Source: DASRSS01 sp963799045 (GTDB lineage: Bacteria > Actinomycetota > Actinomycetes > Mycobacteriales > Jatrophihabitantaceae). From it: DNA of 64,000 nt. Below, in pieces: positions 8,854-20,800 of this stretch. The translations under genes and the position numbers were made by a program. Location of the stretch: positions 310,001 through 374,000 of the forward strand of contig CAWCVN010000004.1 in NCBI GenBank assembly GCA_963799045.1, in the 5' to 3' direction. Positions within the stretch are counted from its first letter, which is position 1; each line of letters begins with the position of its first letter. A model generated the notes under the pieces. It did not search any database. It saw only the letters and a program-made list of their open reading frames with translations, and was not told the DNA's origin.

Positions 8854-10822
8854 ATGCCCACTACCAGCGCCCGAGCTCGACGACCGGAAGTTCCAGGACA
8901 TCGTCGACGAGGCAAAGCGGCTGATCCCGCGGTACTGCCCGGAGTGGACCAACCACAACGTCTCCGACCCCGGCGTCGCGCTCATCGAGCTGTTCGCCTG
9001 GATGAGCGAGATGGTGCTGTTCCGCATCAACCAGGTGCCCGAGCGGCTCTACGTCCACTTCCTCAACCTGGTCGGCATCGAGCCGTTCCCGCCGTCGGTC
9101 GCGCGCGCGGACCTGACCTTCTGGCTCTCGGCGGAGCTGGACGCCCCGGTGATCGTCCCGGCCGGCACCCAGGTGACCACCGCGGTCGGGGCGAGCAGCG
9201 GCCGAGCGGCGGTCGTGTTCAGCACCGTCGCGCGACCTCGCGATCGCGCCGCCGCAGCTGCGGTACGCGCGCACCGTCACCGCCGCGCGACGAGCGGGTC
9301 GACCGACGTCTGGGACGACCTGCGTTTCGACGTGATGGGCGTGCGCTGCTTCCCGTCCGAGCAGCTGACGCCGGGCGACGCGTTCTACCTCGGCTTCGCC
9401 GACCAGCCTGGCCGGCGCGGTGCTGCGGCTGCGGCTGACGGCCGAGGCGGAGGGCATCGGCGTCGACCCGCGCAACCCGCCGCTGCTGTGGGAGGTGTGG
9501 AACGGCGAGGCCTGGATCACCGTGCACCGTGCACGACGACTCCACCGGCGGGCTCAACCGCGCCGGGGAGATCGTGCTGCTCGTTCCGGTGGAGCACGAG
9601 CTGCTGACGCTGGGCAACACCGCGGCGTACTGGCTGCGGGTGCGGCTGCTGGCCGCCCGAAGCCGGGTCAGCCGACCTACCAGGCCTCGCCGCGGATCCG
9701 CGGCCTGGAGGCGGCGGCGCTCGGCGGAACGGTCAGCCGCCGAGCACGCGCGAGGTCGCGCCGGAGGAGACGATCGGCCGCAGCGACGGCCGGCCCGGCC
9801 AGTCGTTCACGGTGGCGCGCACGCCGGTGCTGCCGCGCGCCGAGGGCGAGCACGTGCGCGTCGTCGACACCGACGGCAGCGTCGACTGGACGGAGGTCGA
9901 GCGACTTCACCGCGTCCGGGCCGCAGGACCGCCACTACATGTGGAACAGCGGCACCGGCGCCGTCCGCTTCGGGCCGCGGGTGCGCTACCCGGACGGCTC
10001 GGTGCGCCAGCACGGCGCGATCCCGCGCGACGGCGCGCGCATCGTGGTCACCGGCTACCGGCACGGCGGCGGCGCGCGGGGCAACGTCGGCGCCCGGACG
10101 CTGACCGTGCTGCGCTCGACCGTGCCCTACGTCCGCGGCGTCACCAACCTCGGCGCCCGCCACCGGCGGCGTCGACGCCGAGACGGTGACCGAGGCCAAG
10201 GTGCGCGGCCCGCTGACGCTGCGCACCGGGCAGCGGGCGGTGACCGCGGGCGACTACGAGCGGCTCACCCGCGAGGCGTCCACCGAGGTGGCCCGGGCCC
10301 GCTGCCTGCCCGCCACCCGCGGCGGCGGCGCGGTGCGGGTGCTGCGTCGTGCCGCAGGTCCGCGGCGACGCGACCGCGCACCGGCTCGACGACTTCGCGA
10401 TCTCCGCGCCGCTGATGCGCCGGATCAGCGAGCACCTGGACGCGCACCGGCTGGTCGGCACGTCGGTCGAGGTGGGCACGCCGTTCTACCAGGGCGTGTC
10501 GCGTGGCGCGCTGGTGCTACACCGGGCCCGGCCGCCCGGCGGCGCTGGTCCGGCAGCGCGCGATCGACGCGCTGACCCGGTACGTCAACCCGCTCACCGG
10601 CGGGCCGGACGGCACCGGCTGGCCGTTCGACGCCGACCTCAACGCCGCGGTCGTCACCCAGCTGCTGGAGTCGGTCGAGGGCGTCGAGCGGGTCGAGGAG
10701 GTGCTGCTGTTCGAGTACGACCTGCGCACCGGCCGCCGGCTCGGCAGCGGCCAAGGACGTCATCCGCCTCGACCGGCACTCGCTGTTCCTGTCCGCCGAC
10801 GCACCAGGTGGTGGTGCGATGA
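8854..10822 (+). CDS. baseplate J-like assembly protein (gp6/Afp11-like)
   Basis: About 650 residues. Roughly 15 frame changes are needed (for example near 8873, 9234, 9289, 9303, 9410, 9530, 9660, 9738, 9900, 10160, 10347, 10501, 10751 and 10801); the summed shift agrees with the final TGA. The N-terminus has NVSDPGVALIELFAWMSEMV and PERLYVHFLNLVGIEPFPP, diagnostic of the large putative baseplate assembly family. Further on are GTGAVRFGPRVRYPDG, GDYERLTREA and a C-terminal LFEYDLRTGRRLG. This is the main wedge protein that opens on firing. The density of shifts is the highest in the window, yet no domain is missing. Confidence 0.85.
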
Positions 10823-11437
10823 ACCCCGGTGAGGACGCCGGCGCCGCAGCGACCGCGCTCGTCCCGCGCCGGGCCGGGCTGCCCGCCGGCGTGCGGATCG
10901 GCGCGCGCGACCCGCAGTGGCTGCTGCACCAGCTGCCGGTGGGCATGCTCGACAGCGACTTCTTCGTGCGGTTCGTGTCGATCTTCCAGGAGCTGGGCAC
11001 GTCCGCTGCTGGAGGACGCCGACAACATCGACCACATCGCGGACCTGTCGGTCGCGCCGGCCGCACATGGTGCGCTGGCTGGGCTCGTGGATCGGCATCG
11101 ACGCCATCGACCCGTCGCTGCCGGAGAGCTGCAGCGCCGCATCGTCGCCAGCGCGGCGCAGACCCTCGCCTGGCGCGGCACCCGCGCCGGCCTGGCCCGC
11201 TTCCTCGAGCTCGCCAGCGGCGGCCCGGCCGAGGTGACCGACGGCGGCGGGGTGTGGCGCGACGGCGAGGCGCCGGCCGACACCGCGTGGGTGCGCATGC
11301 AGGTCGAGTCGACCGGCTGGACTGCCGGAGGCGACTTCATCGCGCTGATCCGCGACGAGGTGCCGGCGCACGTGCGCGCCGAGCTGTGCGTCGGTGACCG
11401 ACGCTTGTGGAGCTCGGACCCGGAGGAGACACCGTGA
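10819..11437 (+). CDS. phage tail protein I-like baseplate protein (gp7/Afp12-position)
   Basis: About 204 residues after four inserted bases are discounted (near 11002, 11072 and two near 11127). ATG 10819 overlaps the baseplate J stop (ATGA). It contains WLLHQLPVGMLDSDFFVRF, FQELGTS, LGSWIGIDAIDPSLPE and RIVASAAQTLAWRGTRAGL, matching the P2 gpI-like tail proteins that follow baseplate J in eCIS loci. The C-terminal half (GDFIALIRDEVPAHVRAELC) is predicted beta/alpha. It completes the wedge with gp25 and baseplate J. The next start overlaps its stop. Confidence 0.82.
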
Positions 11438-11913
11438 GCCAGCCGATCCCCGCCGACGACCTGCCGACGACCTCCGGCGAGCTGATCACCTGCCCGGAGT
11501 GCGGCACGACCGCCCGGGTGCAGCTGAACCGGCGCGAGGCCTCGGACTTCTGCCGCTCCTGCGACTTCCCGCTGTTCTGGACGCCGTCGGCCGTGCAGCG
11601 CGACGACGGCACGGGTTCGGCCGCTCGACTCGCTGCGGCGGCTGCCCGGCACCGTCGGGCGGGCGACGATCGCCTCGGTCCCGTGCCCGCACTGCGCCGA
11701 GCCGAACCAGCTGTCGGCGCAGACCTGCGTGCGCTGCGGGCGCCCGATGCAGCTGCAGGAGGCGCCGCCGCCCGAGCCGGTCTACGTGCCGCCGCCGCCG
11801 CCCGAGCCCGAGCCGGTGCCCGAGCCCGAGAAGGGCGTGCCGTGGTGGGCCTGGCTGCTGGTCGCTCTGGGCGTGGTCGCGATCGTGGTGCTGATCGTGC
11901 TCAGCGCCAACGG

Positions 11914-11926
<13 letters not shown>
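11434..11926 (+). CDS. double zinc-ribbon protein with C-terminal membrane anchor
   Basis: About 163 residues, one insertion near 11612. Two zinc-ribbon knuckle pairs are visible: CPEC with CRSC (residues about 20-50) and CPHC with CVRC (about 80-105). A Pro/Glu-rich linker follows (PPPPPEPEPVPEPE), then WWAWLLVALGVVAIVVLIVL, one membrane helix, leaving a short tail. GTG 11434 overlaps the tail-protein stop, making it the last gene of the tail operon. A single-pass protein here could recruit the particle to the membrane, the role reported for CisA in Streptomyces; that parallel is my inference, not a sequence match. Its 3' end overlaps the convergent ATPase gene. Confidence 0.75.
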
Positions 11927-14467
<2,541 letters not shown>

Positions 14468-14542
14468 CGTGGCACGGCGTTGGGGGCGCCGCCCAGGGTC
14501 GAACGTCGCGATTGCCGGCGGGGCGGCGCCGCGGCGCCCGGC

Positions 14543-15146
14543 TCAGGGGTCGAGAAGGTGACGCTCGAGCCTGCGGTCGGGCACGAGCCACATGATGGCC
14601 ACGGCGACGAAGCAGCCCAGCGCGAGCCAGGTCGCCACATCGCCCGTCGAGGAGATGAAGCTGGCGGCCGCGATGCCGGCCGCGTAGATGCAGCGGCGAG
14701 AGCTTGCCCTTGACGTCCGCGCCGAGAGCGCTTCGCAGCGCGGACTGCTCACCCTCGGCCCGGACGACGACGGACTGCAAGATGTAGTACGCGATCGCGG
14801 CCCCCATCAGGTCGGCGCCATAGACGATCACGGGGACACGCTGGAACCCGGTGCCATCCATCCACGACGTGGTGAACGGGTACAGCGACAGCCAGAACAG
14901 CAGGTGGAGGTTCGCCCACAGCACGCCACCACGGATGCGTTCGACTATCTGGAACAGGTGGTGGTGGTTGTTCCAGTAGATGCCGACGTAGACGAAGCTC
15001 AGCAGGTACGCCAGCAGGCTCGACCCGGTGGTCTGGCGCAGGCTGCGCAGCGTGGGCTCGGTCGGGACCTTCAGTTCCAACACCATGATCGTGATGATGA
15101 TCGCGAGCACGCCGTCGCTGAAGGCCTCGAGGCGATTGGTGCGCAC
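14543..15146 (-). CDS. TMEM175/DUF1211 family ion channel-like protein
   Basis: About 200 residues, one insertion near 14695. It begins MRTNRLEAFSDGVLAIIIT, the family signature R-x-x-x-F-S-D at the start of helix 1. Further helices contain LLAYLLSFVYVGIYWNNHHHLF, LLFWLSLYPF and a final ALGCFVAVAIMWLVPD. Bacterial TMEM175 proteins form potassium- or proton-permeable channels; selectivity cannot be read here. It is encoded in the same direction as the P-type ATPase 75 bases downstream, so the two cation-transport genes may be cotranscribed. Confidence 0.85.
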
Positions 15147-15329
15147 GGTTGCAGTCTGTCAGGGGCCGGCGCGGTTTGGCCGGATCCCCGGATGGGGTAG
15201 CTGATCTGGTGCAGAGCGCAAACGCCTGCACTGCGGGTTGAACGCCGGTGCCGACGACGTGCGAGAGGACGCGTCCGGTTGCGCGGGCCGCCACTCCGGC
15301 CCGGAACACGACGCGTCTTGGAGCACTCG

Positions 15330-16274
15330 ATGAGCTCAGGTATCACCTTCGGCGATCAGCCCGACGAGGCCAAGCAACCCTCGCCGGGCGCCGCCGGCGA
15401 CGGCGAAGGCGACCGGGTCGAGCGCGCCGCCGAGGCCGTCGAGGCCAGGACCGAGCACGTCGCGTCCTCGAGGTGGGGCCGGCGCTTCGCCCGCGCCGGG
15501 CTGGCGACCCGGGGCGTCGTGTTCGTGCTGCTCGCCTACCTGGTTGCCCGGATCGCCGACGGCGCGCTGGGATCGTCCAACCAGTCCCCGGCCAGCCTGC
15601 CCGGCATCGCGCAGGCCCTGGACAAGCAGGCCGGAGGCGACTTCGCCCTCGCCGTGCTCGCCGTCGGCCTGCTGCTGTACGCGTTGTTCAGCGTCATCGA
15701 CGCGGTGCTGCACCACAACGCCGAGTCGCCGGCCGCCAAACGGTGGGGCGACCGCGCCCTGTCCGCGTGGGGGTTCGTCATGTACTCGGCATTCGCCGCG
15801 TACTGCGTCGACGTCGCCGTGACCACCGGAAGCCACCCGCAGACCGCCGCCCACGAGCAGCACCAGAAGACACAGTTGAGCGCGCAGATCCTCCGCTGGC
15901 CCGGCGGCGTGTTCTGGCTCGGCCTGATCGGCGCGCTGGTGAGCGTCATGGGCATCTTCCTGGTGGCCCGGGCGGCGCGGCGCAGCTTCCGGCCGCGCCT
16001 GCTGCGGGACCGGATGAGCCGCCGAGCCTGGCTGATCGCCAACGTGCTCGGCGCGGTCGGCTACCTGGGGCGGGCGTGCCTGTTCCTGATCGTCGGCGGC
16101 TGCGTCCTGTCCGCCGCGGTCGAGGACGACCCCCGCTACGGCCAGGGCGTCAACGGCGCCGCTCGGGTGTTCGCCGAGAGCACCGCCGGCCCGGTCGTGC
16201 TCGGCCTGGTCGCGGCCATGCTCGTCGGCTACGGCCTGTACATGTTCGTCGAGACCCGATATCGGCGGGTGTGA
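15330..16274 (+). CDS. DUF1206 integral membrane protein
   Basis: 314 residues starting ATG 15330. A charged 45-residue cytoplasmic head precedes about six membrane helices in three pairs, each pair carrying the repeated family pattern (FARAGLATRGVVFVLLAYL, ALSAWGFVMYSAFAAYC, LGAVGYLGRACLFLIVGG). These three internal DUF1206 repeats are the family layout. Function is unknown in the family. Its TGA overlaps the ATG of the following MFS gene (ATGA), so the pair is translationally coupled. It is divergent from the TMEM175 gene with a 183-base gap that probably holds both promoters. Confidence 0.85.
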   Translation: MSSGITFGDQPDEAKQPSPGAAGDGEGDRVERAAEAVEARTEHVASSRWGRRFARAGLATRGVVFVLLAYLVARIADGALGSSNQSPASLPGIAQALDKQAGGDFALAVLAVGLLLYALFSVIDAVLHHNAESPAAKRWGDRALSAWGFVMYSAFAAYCVDVAVTTGSHPQTAAHEQHQKTQLSAQILRWPGGVFWLGLIGALVSVMGIFLVARAARRSFRPRLLRDRMSRRAWLIANVLGAVGYLGRACLFLIVGGCVLSAAVEDDPRYGQGVNGAARVFAESTAGPVVLGLVAAMLVGYGLYMFVETRYRRV

Positions 16275-17734
16275 TGCACCTGGCCGCAACCCTCATCCGC
16301 CCCGTCGCGGACCGCGTGGACCGGATGGTGGGTGGGCCGGCGCGCCGGCACGTCATCCTCGTGCTCGCGCTCGTGCTCGCGCTCGACAGCGCCGACAAGG
16401 CGACGGTAGGCACCAACGCCACCCAGCTCGAGGCCGCGCTGCATATCGGTAAGGCGCAGGTCGGGCTACTGCTCGCGGTCAGCAGCGGCATCGGCGCGCT
16501 GAGCACGATCCCGGCCGGCATCCTGGTCGATCGCGTGCACCGCACGCGGATGCTGGCGTGGGCGGTCACCGGCTGGGGTGCCGCGATGGTGCTGTCCGGC
16601 TTCGCCACCGGCTACGAGTTCCTGCTGTTCGCGCGGTTGGCGCTCGGTGCCGTGGTGGCGGTGGCCGGGCCGGCGATCGCCTCACTCGTCGGCGACTACT
16701 TCCCCGAGCGGGAACGCGGGCGCATCTACGGCTTCGTGCTGTCCGGCGAGCTGATCGGGGCCGGCTTCGGGTTCGTCATCGCCGGCCAGTTCGCCGTCCT
16801 GTCCTGGCGGGCGCCGTTCTTCGTGCTGGTGCTGCCGACACTGCTGGTCTGGTGGTTGTTGCGCCGCCTGCCCGAACCCGAGCGCGGCGGTGCGAGCCGG
16901 ATCCCCGACGGGGCGGACGGCATCGGTGACCGCAAGCCTGCCGACGTCCGGTCGCGGCCCGACACGGGTGAGGCAGGCGGTGAGCACAGCGTCGCGCAGC
17001 GGGTCGCCCGTGACGCGAACGTCCGTCCCAGGAAGTCCGCCGTGCTGGACGGCTGCGCGAGCGAGATGTCGATGTGGCAGGCGTTCCGCTTCGTCCTCAC
17101 GGTGCGGACCAACGTCGTGCTCATCGTGGCGTCCGCGCTCGTATATTTCTTCTTCTCGGGCCTGCGCGGCTTCGCGATCCAATTCATCAAGCAGCACTTC
17201 CGCGTCTCCCAGGGCGTGGCGAGCCTGCTGACCCTGGTCATCGGCATCGGCGCGCTGGCCGGTGTGCTCGTCGGCGGCCGGCTCGCCGACCGGCTGCTGC
17301 GCGACGGGCACATCAACTCGCGCGTCATGGTGCCCGGTGTCGCCGTGCTGTGTGCCGCGGCGGTGTTCGTCCCCGCCGTGATCACCACCAGCCTCGGTGT
17401 GGCGGTGCCCCTGCTGATGCTCGCCTCGATGTTCCTCGGTGCCGCCAACCCGCCGCTGGACGCGGCCCGGCTGGACGTCATGCTGCCAAGCCTGTGGGGG
17501 CGTGCGGAGGCGGTGCGGACCATGCTGCGCAGTGCCGGGGACGCCGTCGCCCCGCTGCTGTTCGGCGTGCTCGCGACCAGCGTGTTCGGCGGCAGCACCG
17601 GCTTGGAGTACACCTTCTTGCTCATGCTGATCACGCTGTTCGCCGGTGGGCTGATCTCGCTGCTCATCGGCCGGCGCACCTACCCGCAGGACGTCGTGGC
17701 AGCAGCCGAGTCCGCGGACAAGGGCGACGCGTAG
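16274..17734 (+). CDS. major facilitator superfamily transporter
   Basis: 486 residues with twelve likely helices in two halves separated by an 80-residue charged loop (about residues 200-275). The loop-2 signature is GILVDRVHRTR, repeated in the second half as GGRLADRLLRDG. LDSADKATVGTNATQLEAAL in helix 1 and LVGDYFPERERGRIYGFVLS between helices 4 and 5 resemble spinster/hexuronate-type facilitators. The substrate is not evident. ATG 16274 overlaps the DUF1206 stop. No frame change is seen. Confidence 0.85.
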   Translation: MHLAATLIRPVADRVDRMVGGPARRHVILVLALVLALDSADKATVGTNATQLEAALHIGKAQVGLLLAVSSGIGALSTIPAGILVDRVHRTRMLAWAVTGWGAAMVLSGFATGYEFLLFARLALGAVVAVAGPAIASLVGDYFPERERGRIYGFVLSGELIGAGFGFVIAGQFAVLSWRAPFFVLVLPTLLVWWLLRRLPEPERGGASRIPDGADGIGDRKPADVRSRPDTGEAGGEHSVAQRVARDANVRPRKSAVLDGCASEMSMWQAFRFVLTVRTNVVLIVASALVYFFFSGLRGFAIQFIKQHFRVSQGVASLLTLVIGIGALAGVLVGGRLADRLLRDGHINSRVMVPGVAVLCAAAVFVPAVITTSLGVAVPLLMLASMFLGAANPPLDAARLDVMLPSLWGRAEAVRTMLRSAGDAVAPLLFGVLATSVFGGSTGLEYTFLLMLITLFAGGLISLLIGRRTYPQDVVAAAESADKGDA

Positions 17735-17863
17735 CGAGCTGGTGGGCCTGGGTGGCGGTCGGGCCCGGGTGCCGGTCTGGCTAGCAGTGGCGATCGTGGT
17801 GCTGCCGGTGCTCGCCCACGCCCACTACCTCGGCGTTGAAACGTGTGCGCGCAGCGCTCACTA

Positions 17864-20800
17864 TCACTTGGGGGTGAGCGTCGCCGGGTAGATGGTTGCG
17901 TCGGCGACCGTGACGTCGATGGAATCGGTCTTCGCGGTCGCGCCGCTGCCCGAAGTGGCCTTGAACGTCCAGGTGCCTGCTGGGAGATAGAAGTCGTGGG
18001 CGCTCGCGTCGGAGATGGTTTGCGGACTGACGTATACGGACGGCAATGCCGCGGTCGTGGAGGTGATTGTCAGCGATGCGGCAGCGGTGCCTGCTGTGGT
18101 GACGGTGACCTGGACTTCGCCCGACTCGGTGATGGTCAGCGTCTTGGCAGTGGCACTTGTCGGATCCAACGTGATGCCGGTCAGCGTTGCCGGCGGCCAC
18201 TGGTTCTGTGCTGCGGCGCTGGTATCTGCATCGGTGAGCACGGCGCTGAACGAGCCGCCCGAGGGCAGCCAGACGTCGACGGGGCCGGCGCTGACGGCCG
18301 CATCAACGTAGGACTTGCTGCCGTCGGAGAGCTTGAGGTGCAGGCTTGGCGCCGTGTCGCTTGCGTTCGGCTTCACCGCGAGCGTCAGCTTGAGTTCGGC
18401 CACGTCGAGCTTGTAGCTCGCATCCACCCCGGCCGTTTCCACGATGCCAGGTACGGCGATCTGGCCGGTCGTGCAATGCGTGCCGTCGGTCGGCAGCGAC
18501 ACAGCGACCTGCTTGCCGAAGACGTATGCAGGTAGTGCGTCGAGTGCGAACGTCCAGCAACCGGTGGGGACCTGGTTGAACACGTAGTCGTACCCGCTGC
18601 CCTTCGCCGTCGAGGAGGTGAGCTGGTAGGTCCACGACGGATTGGCCGCGTTCGTCAGCGTTGCTTGGGTGCTGCCGAGGTCGTACGACGTCGCGACCGA
18701 GACCGTGAGCCGATTCTGGACCTCATCGGGTTGCAGCGTGAGGTGTACGCCGCCGGTCGGGTTCGGGTAGGCGATGTGGGTCTTCGCGCTGCTCACGGTC
18801 GTGAAGCCGTACGGCCCCACGGCGACGATGTAGTAGTTGCCGTCCGGAACCGTGCTGAAGCTGAACTTTCCGTCCGGGGCCGTGGTCGCTGTCAGGGCGT
18901 TGCCGTCGGTACCCGCGACGGGGGCGCTGCAGTCACTGCTGGTCTTGCTGACGCAGACGACAGCGCCGAGCAAGGGCTTGATCGTCTGGGCCGCGCCCTG
19001 GGTTGCCTGCACGATGCCGTCGACCAGCGTCGCGTTCTGGGTGAAGCTGGCAGCGAAGGTCTGCGGCTGGCCGTTGGCCAGCACCTGGATCTTCGTCGAG
19101 CCGGGGCTGTAGCCGGCCAGCGAGTACGACACCACGTAGGAGCCGGGAATCACGCCGGCGAAGGTGTAGTTCCCGCTGCCGGCATCGGTGCCGGTCATCA
19201 CCGGGTTGGTGCTCAGCGTCACCGTCGCCCCGGTCACGGGCTTCTTCTGCTGATCCTCGAGCCGGACGGTCACCTGAACGGGAACGACGTACAGGTACAG
19301 ATCGCCGGCGGTGGTATCCGCGGTGGTGGAGGTGACACTGACCTTCTCGCTGGTGCCGTTGCTCGGCGTGTAGCCGGTCACGCCGCCGATCGACACCGTC
19401 CAATCCCCGCCGTCGAGTCCTTGCACCGTAGCGCTGCCGGTGATGCGATAGCTGCCGTCGGCCAGGGTCTTGGTCGTGAACGTGGTAGTACCCAGCGTTG
19501 CCGTGACCGGGATGCCGGCAAGGCCCTGAGTCGGATCCGTGGATGCGTCCGTGCCCAGCACGCCCTTGACGAAACCGCTGATCGCGCCGTCGCGGGTGAG
19601 CGCGGCTGTGCAGTTCTCGGTGCCGCCGGGCGGGATGGCGATCGCAGTCCCGCCCGTGCTGCACGTCAGGGCGACGAGCGGGCTGGCGCCGTCGCTGCTG
19701 CCGAATTCGTAGCCGGCCGCCTTGACATCGATCGCGTACGTGCCGTCGGGGTCGAGGCCGCTGAACGTGACCACGCCACCGCTCGCCGCCTGGGGCGAGC
19801 CGACCAGTGCCGCGCCGTTGCGCAGGGCAACCGTCGCGTCCGCGGTGGTACCGAGCTTGATCTGCAGGCTGCCGAACTTCTTGACGGTCAGCGTTGTACT
19901 CGACAGGTCGCACGTCGGCGTCGCCGCGGGACAGGTGAAGGTGACCGACCCGTCCTGGTAGCCGCTCTTCGTCGCGGTGATGGTGTAGGTGCCCGGCGCG
20001 ATCTGGCCGGCAGCCAGCTTGGAGTCGCGCAGCGTGATCGCGCCGGTGCCGGTGTCGACGGCGAACGAGATGGTGCCCGCACCCGGAGGCTGGGACGTGG
20101 CGCGCAAGGTGAATCCGGAGAAGTCACCGGCCGGATCGGACACCAGGGTGAGGCCCGAGACGGTGACCGGATCGGGATCGATCGACAGGCTCACCAGTGC
20201 GCCCTGGCTCACGGCCTGGTTCGTCAGCACGGGCGGTGTCACGTAGCCGGCGGGAGTGGCGGAGACGGCGAAGTCGGCGGTGTTCTGTACCAGCGCAAGC
20301 GTTCCGATCGCGGACCCGCTGATGCTGCCACCGCAAGCGCTCGGGACGGGCACACCTGTCGGGATCGTCCCGTCCGTGGTGATCGCGAAGCACCCGTCGC
20401 TGTTCGGCGTGACCTTCGCCGTCTTGGTGACCCGAGTGCCGCCCACGAACGCGGTCGTGCCGCTGACCGACACCTCACCACCGCTCACGCCCGTCGGTGT
20501 CCCGCTCCACGAGGTGGTGACGCGTCCGAAGAAGGTGCCGAGCGTCTGTGTGAAGACCAGGCCGGTCGCGGTGACCTGCCCGTTGGAGGTGAGCTGAGCG
20601 CCGGTCGACACAGTCGTGTAGCTGCCGGGCGGATTGATCGAACCCGCGCAGGTCCAGATTCCGGTGGACAGCCCACCGATCACGTAGGCCGTCGATGCAC
20701 TGCCGTCGGTGGTGATCGTCTGCTTGAGCGTGGACGTCGCTCCGACACAGCTGACGTCGATCTCCGTCTTCGCCGGCAACGCGATCGGCGAGCGTTGGTT

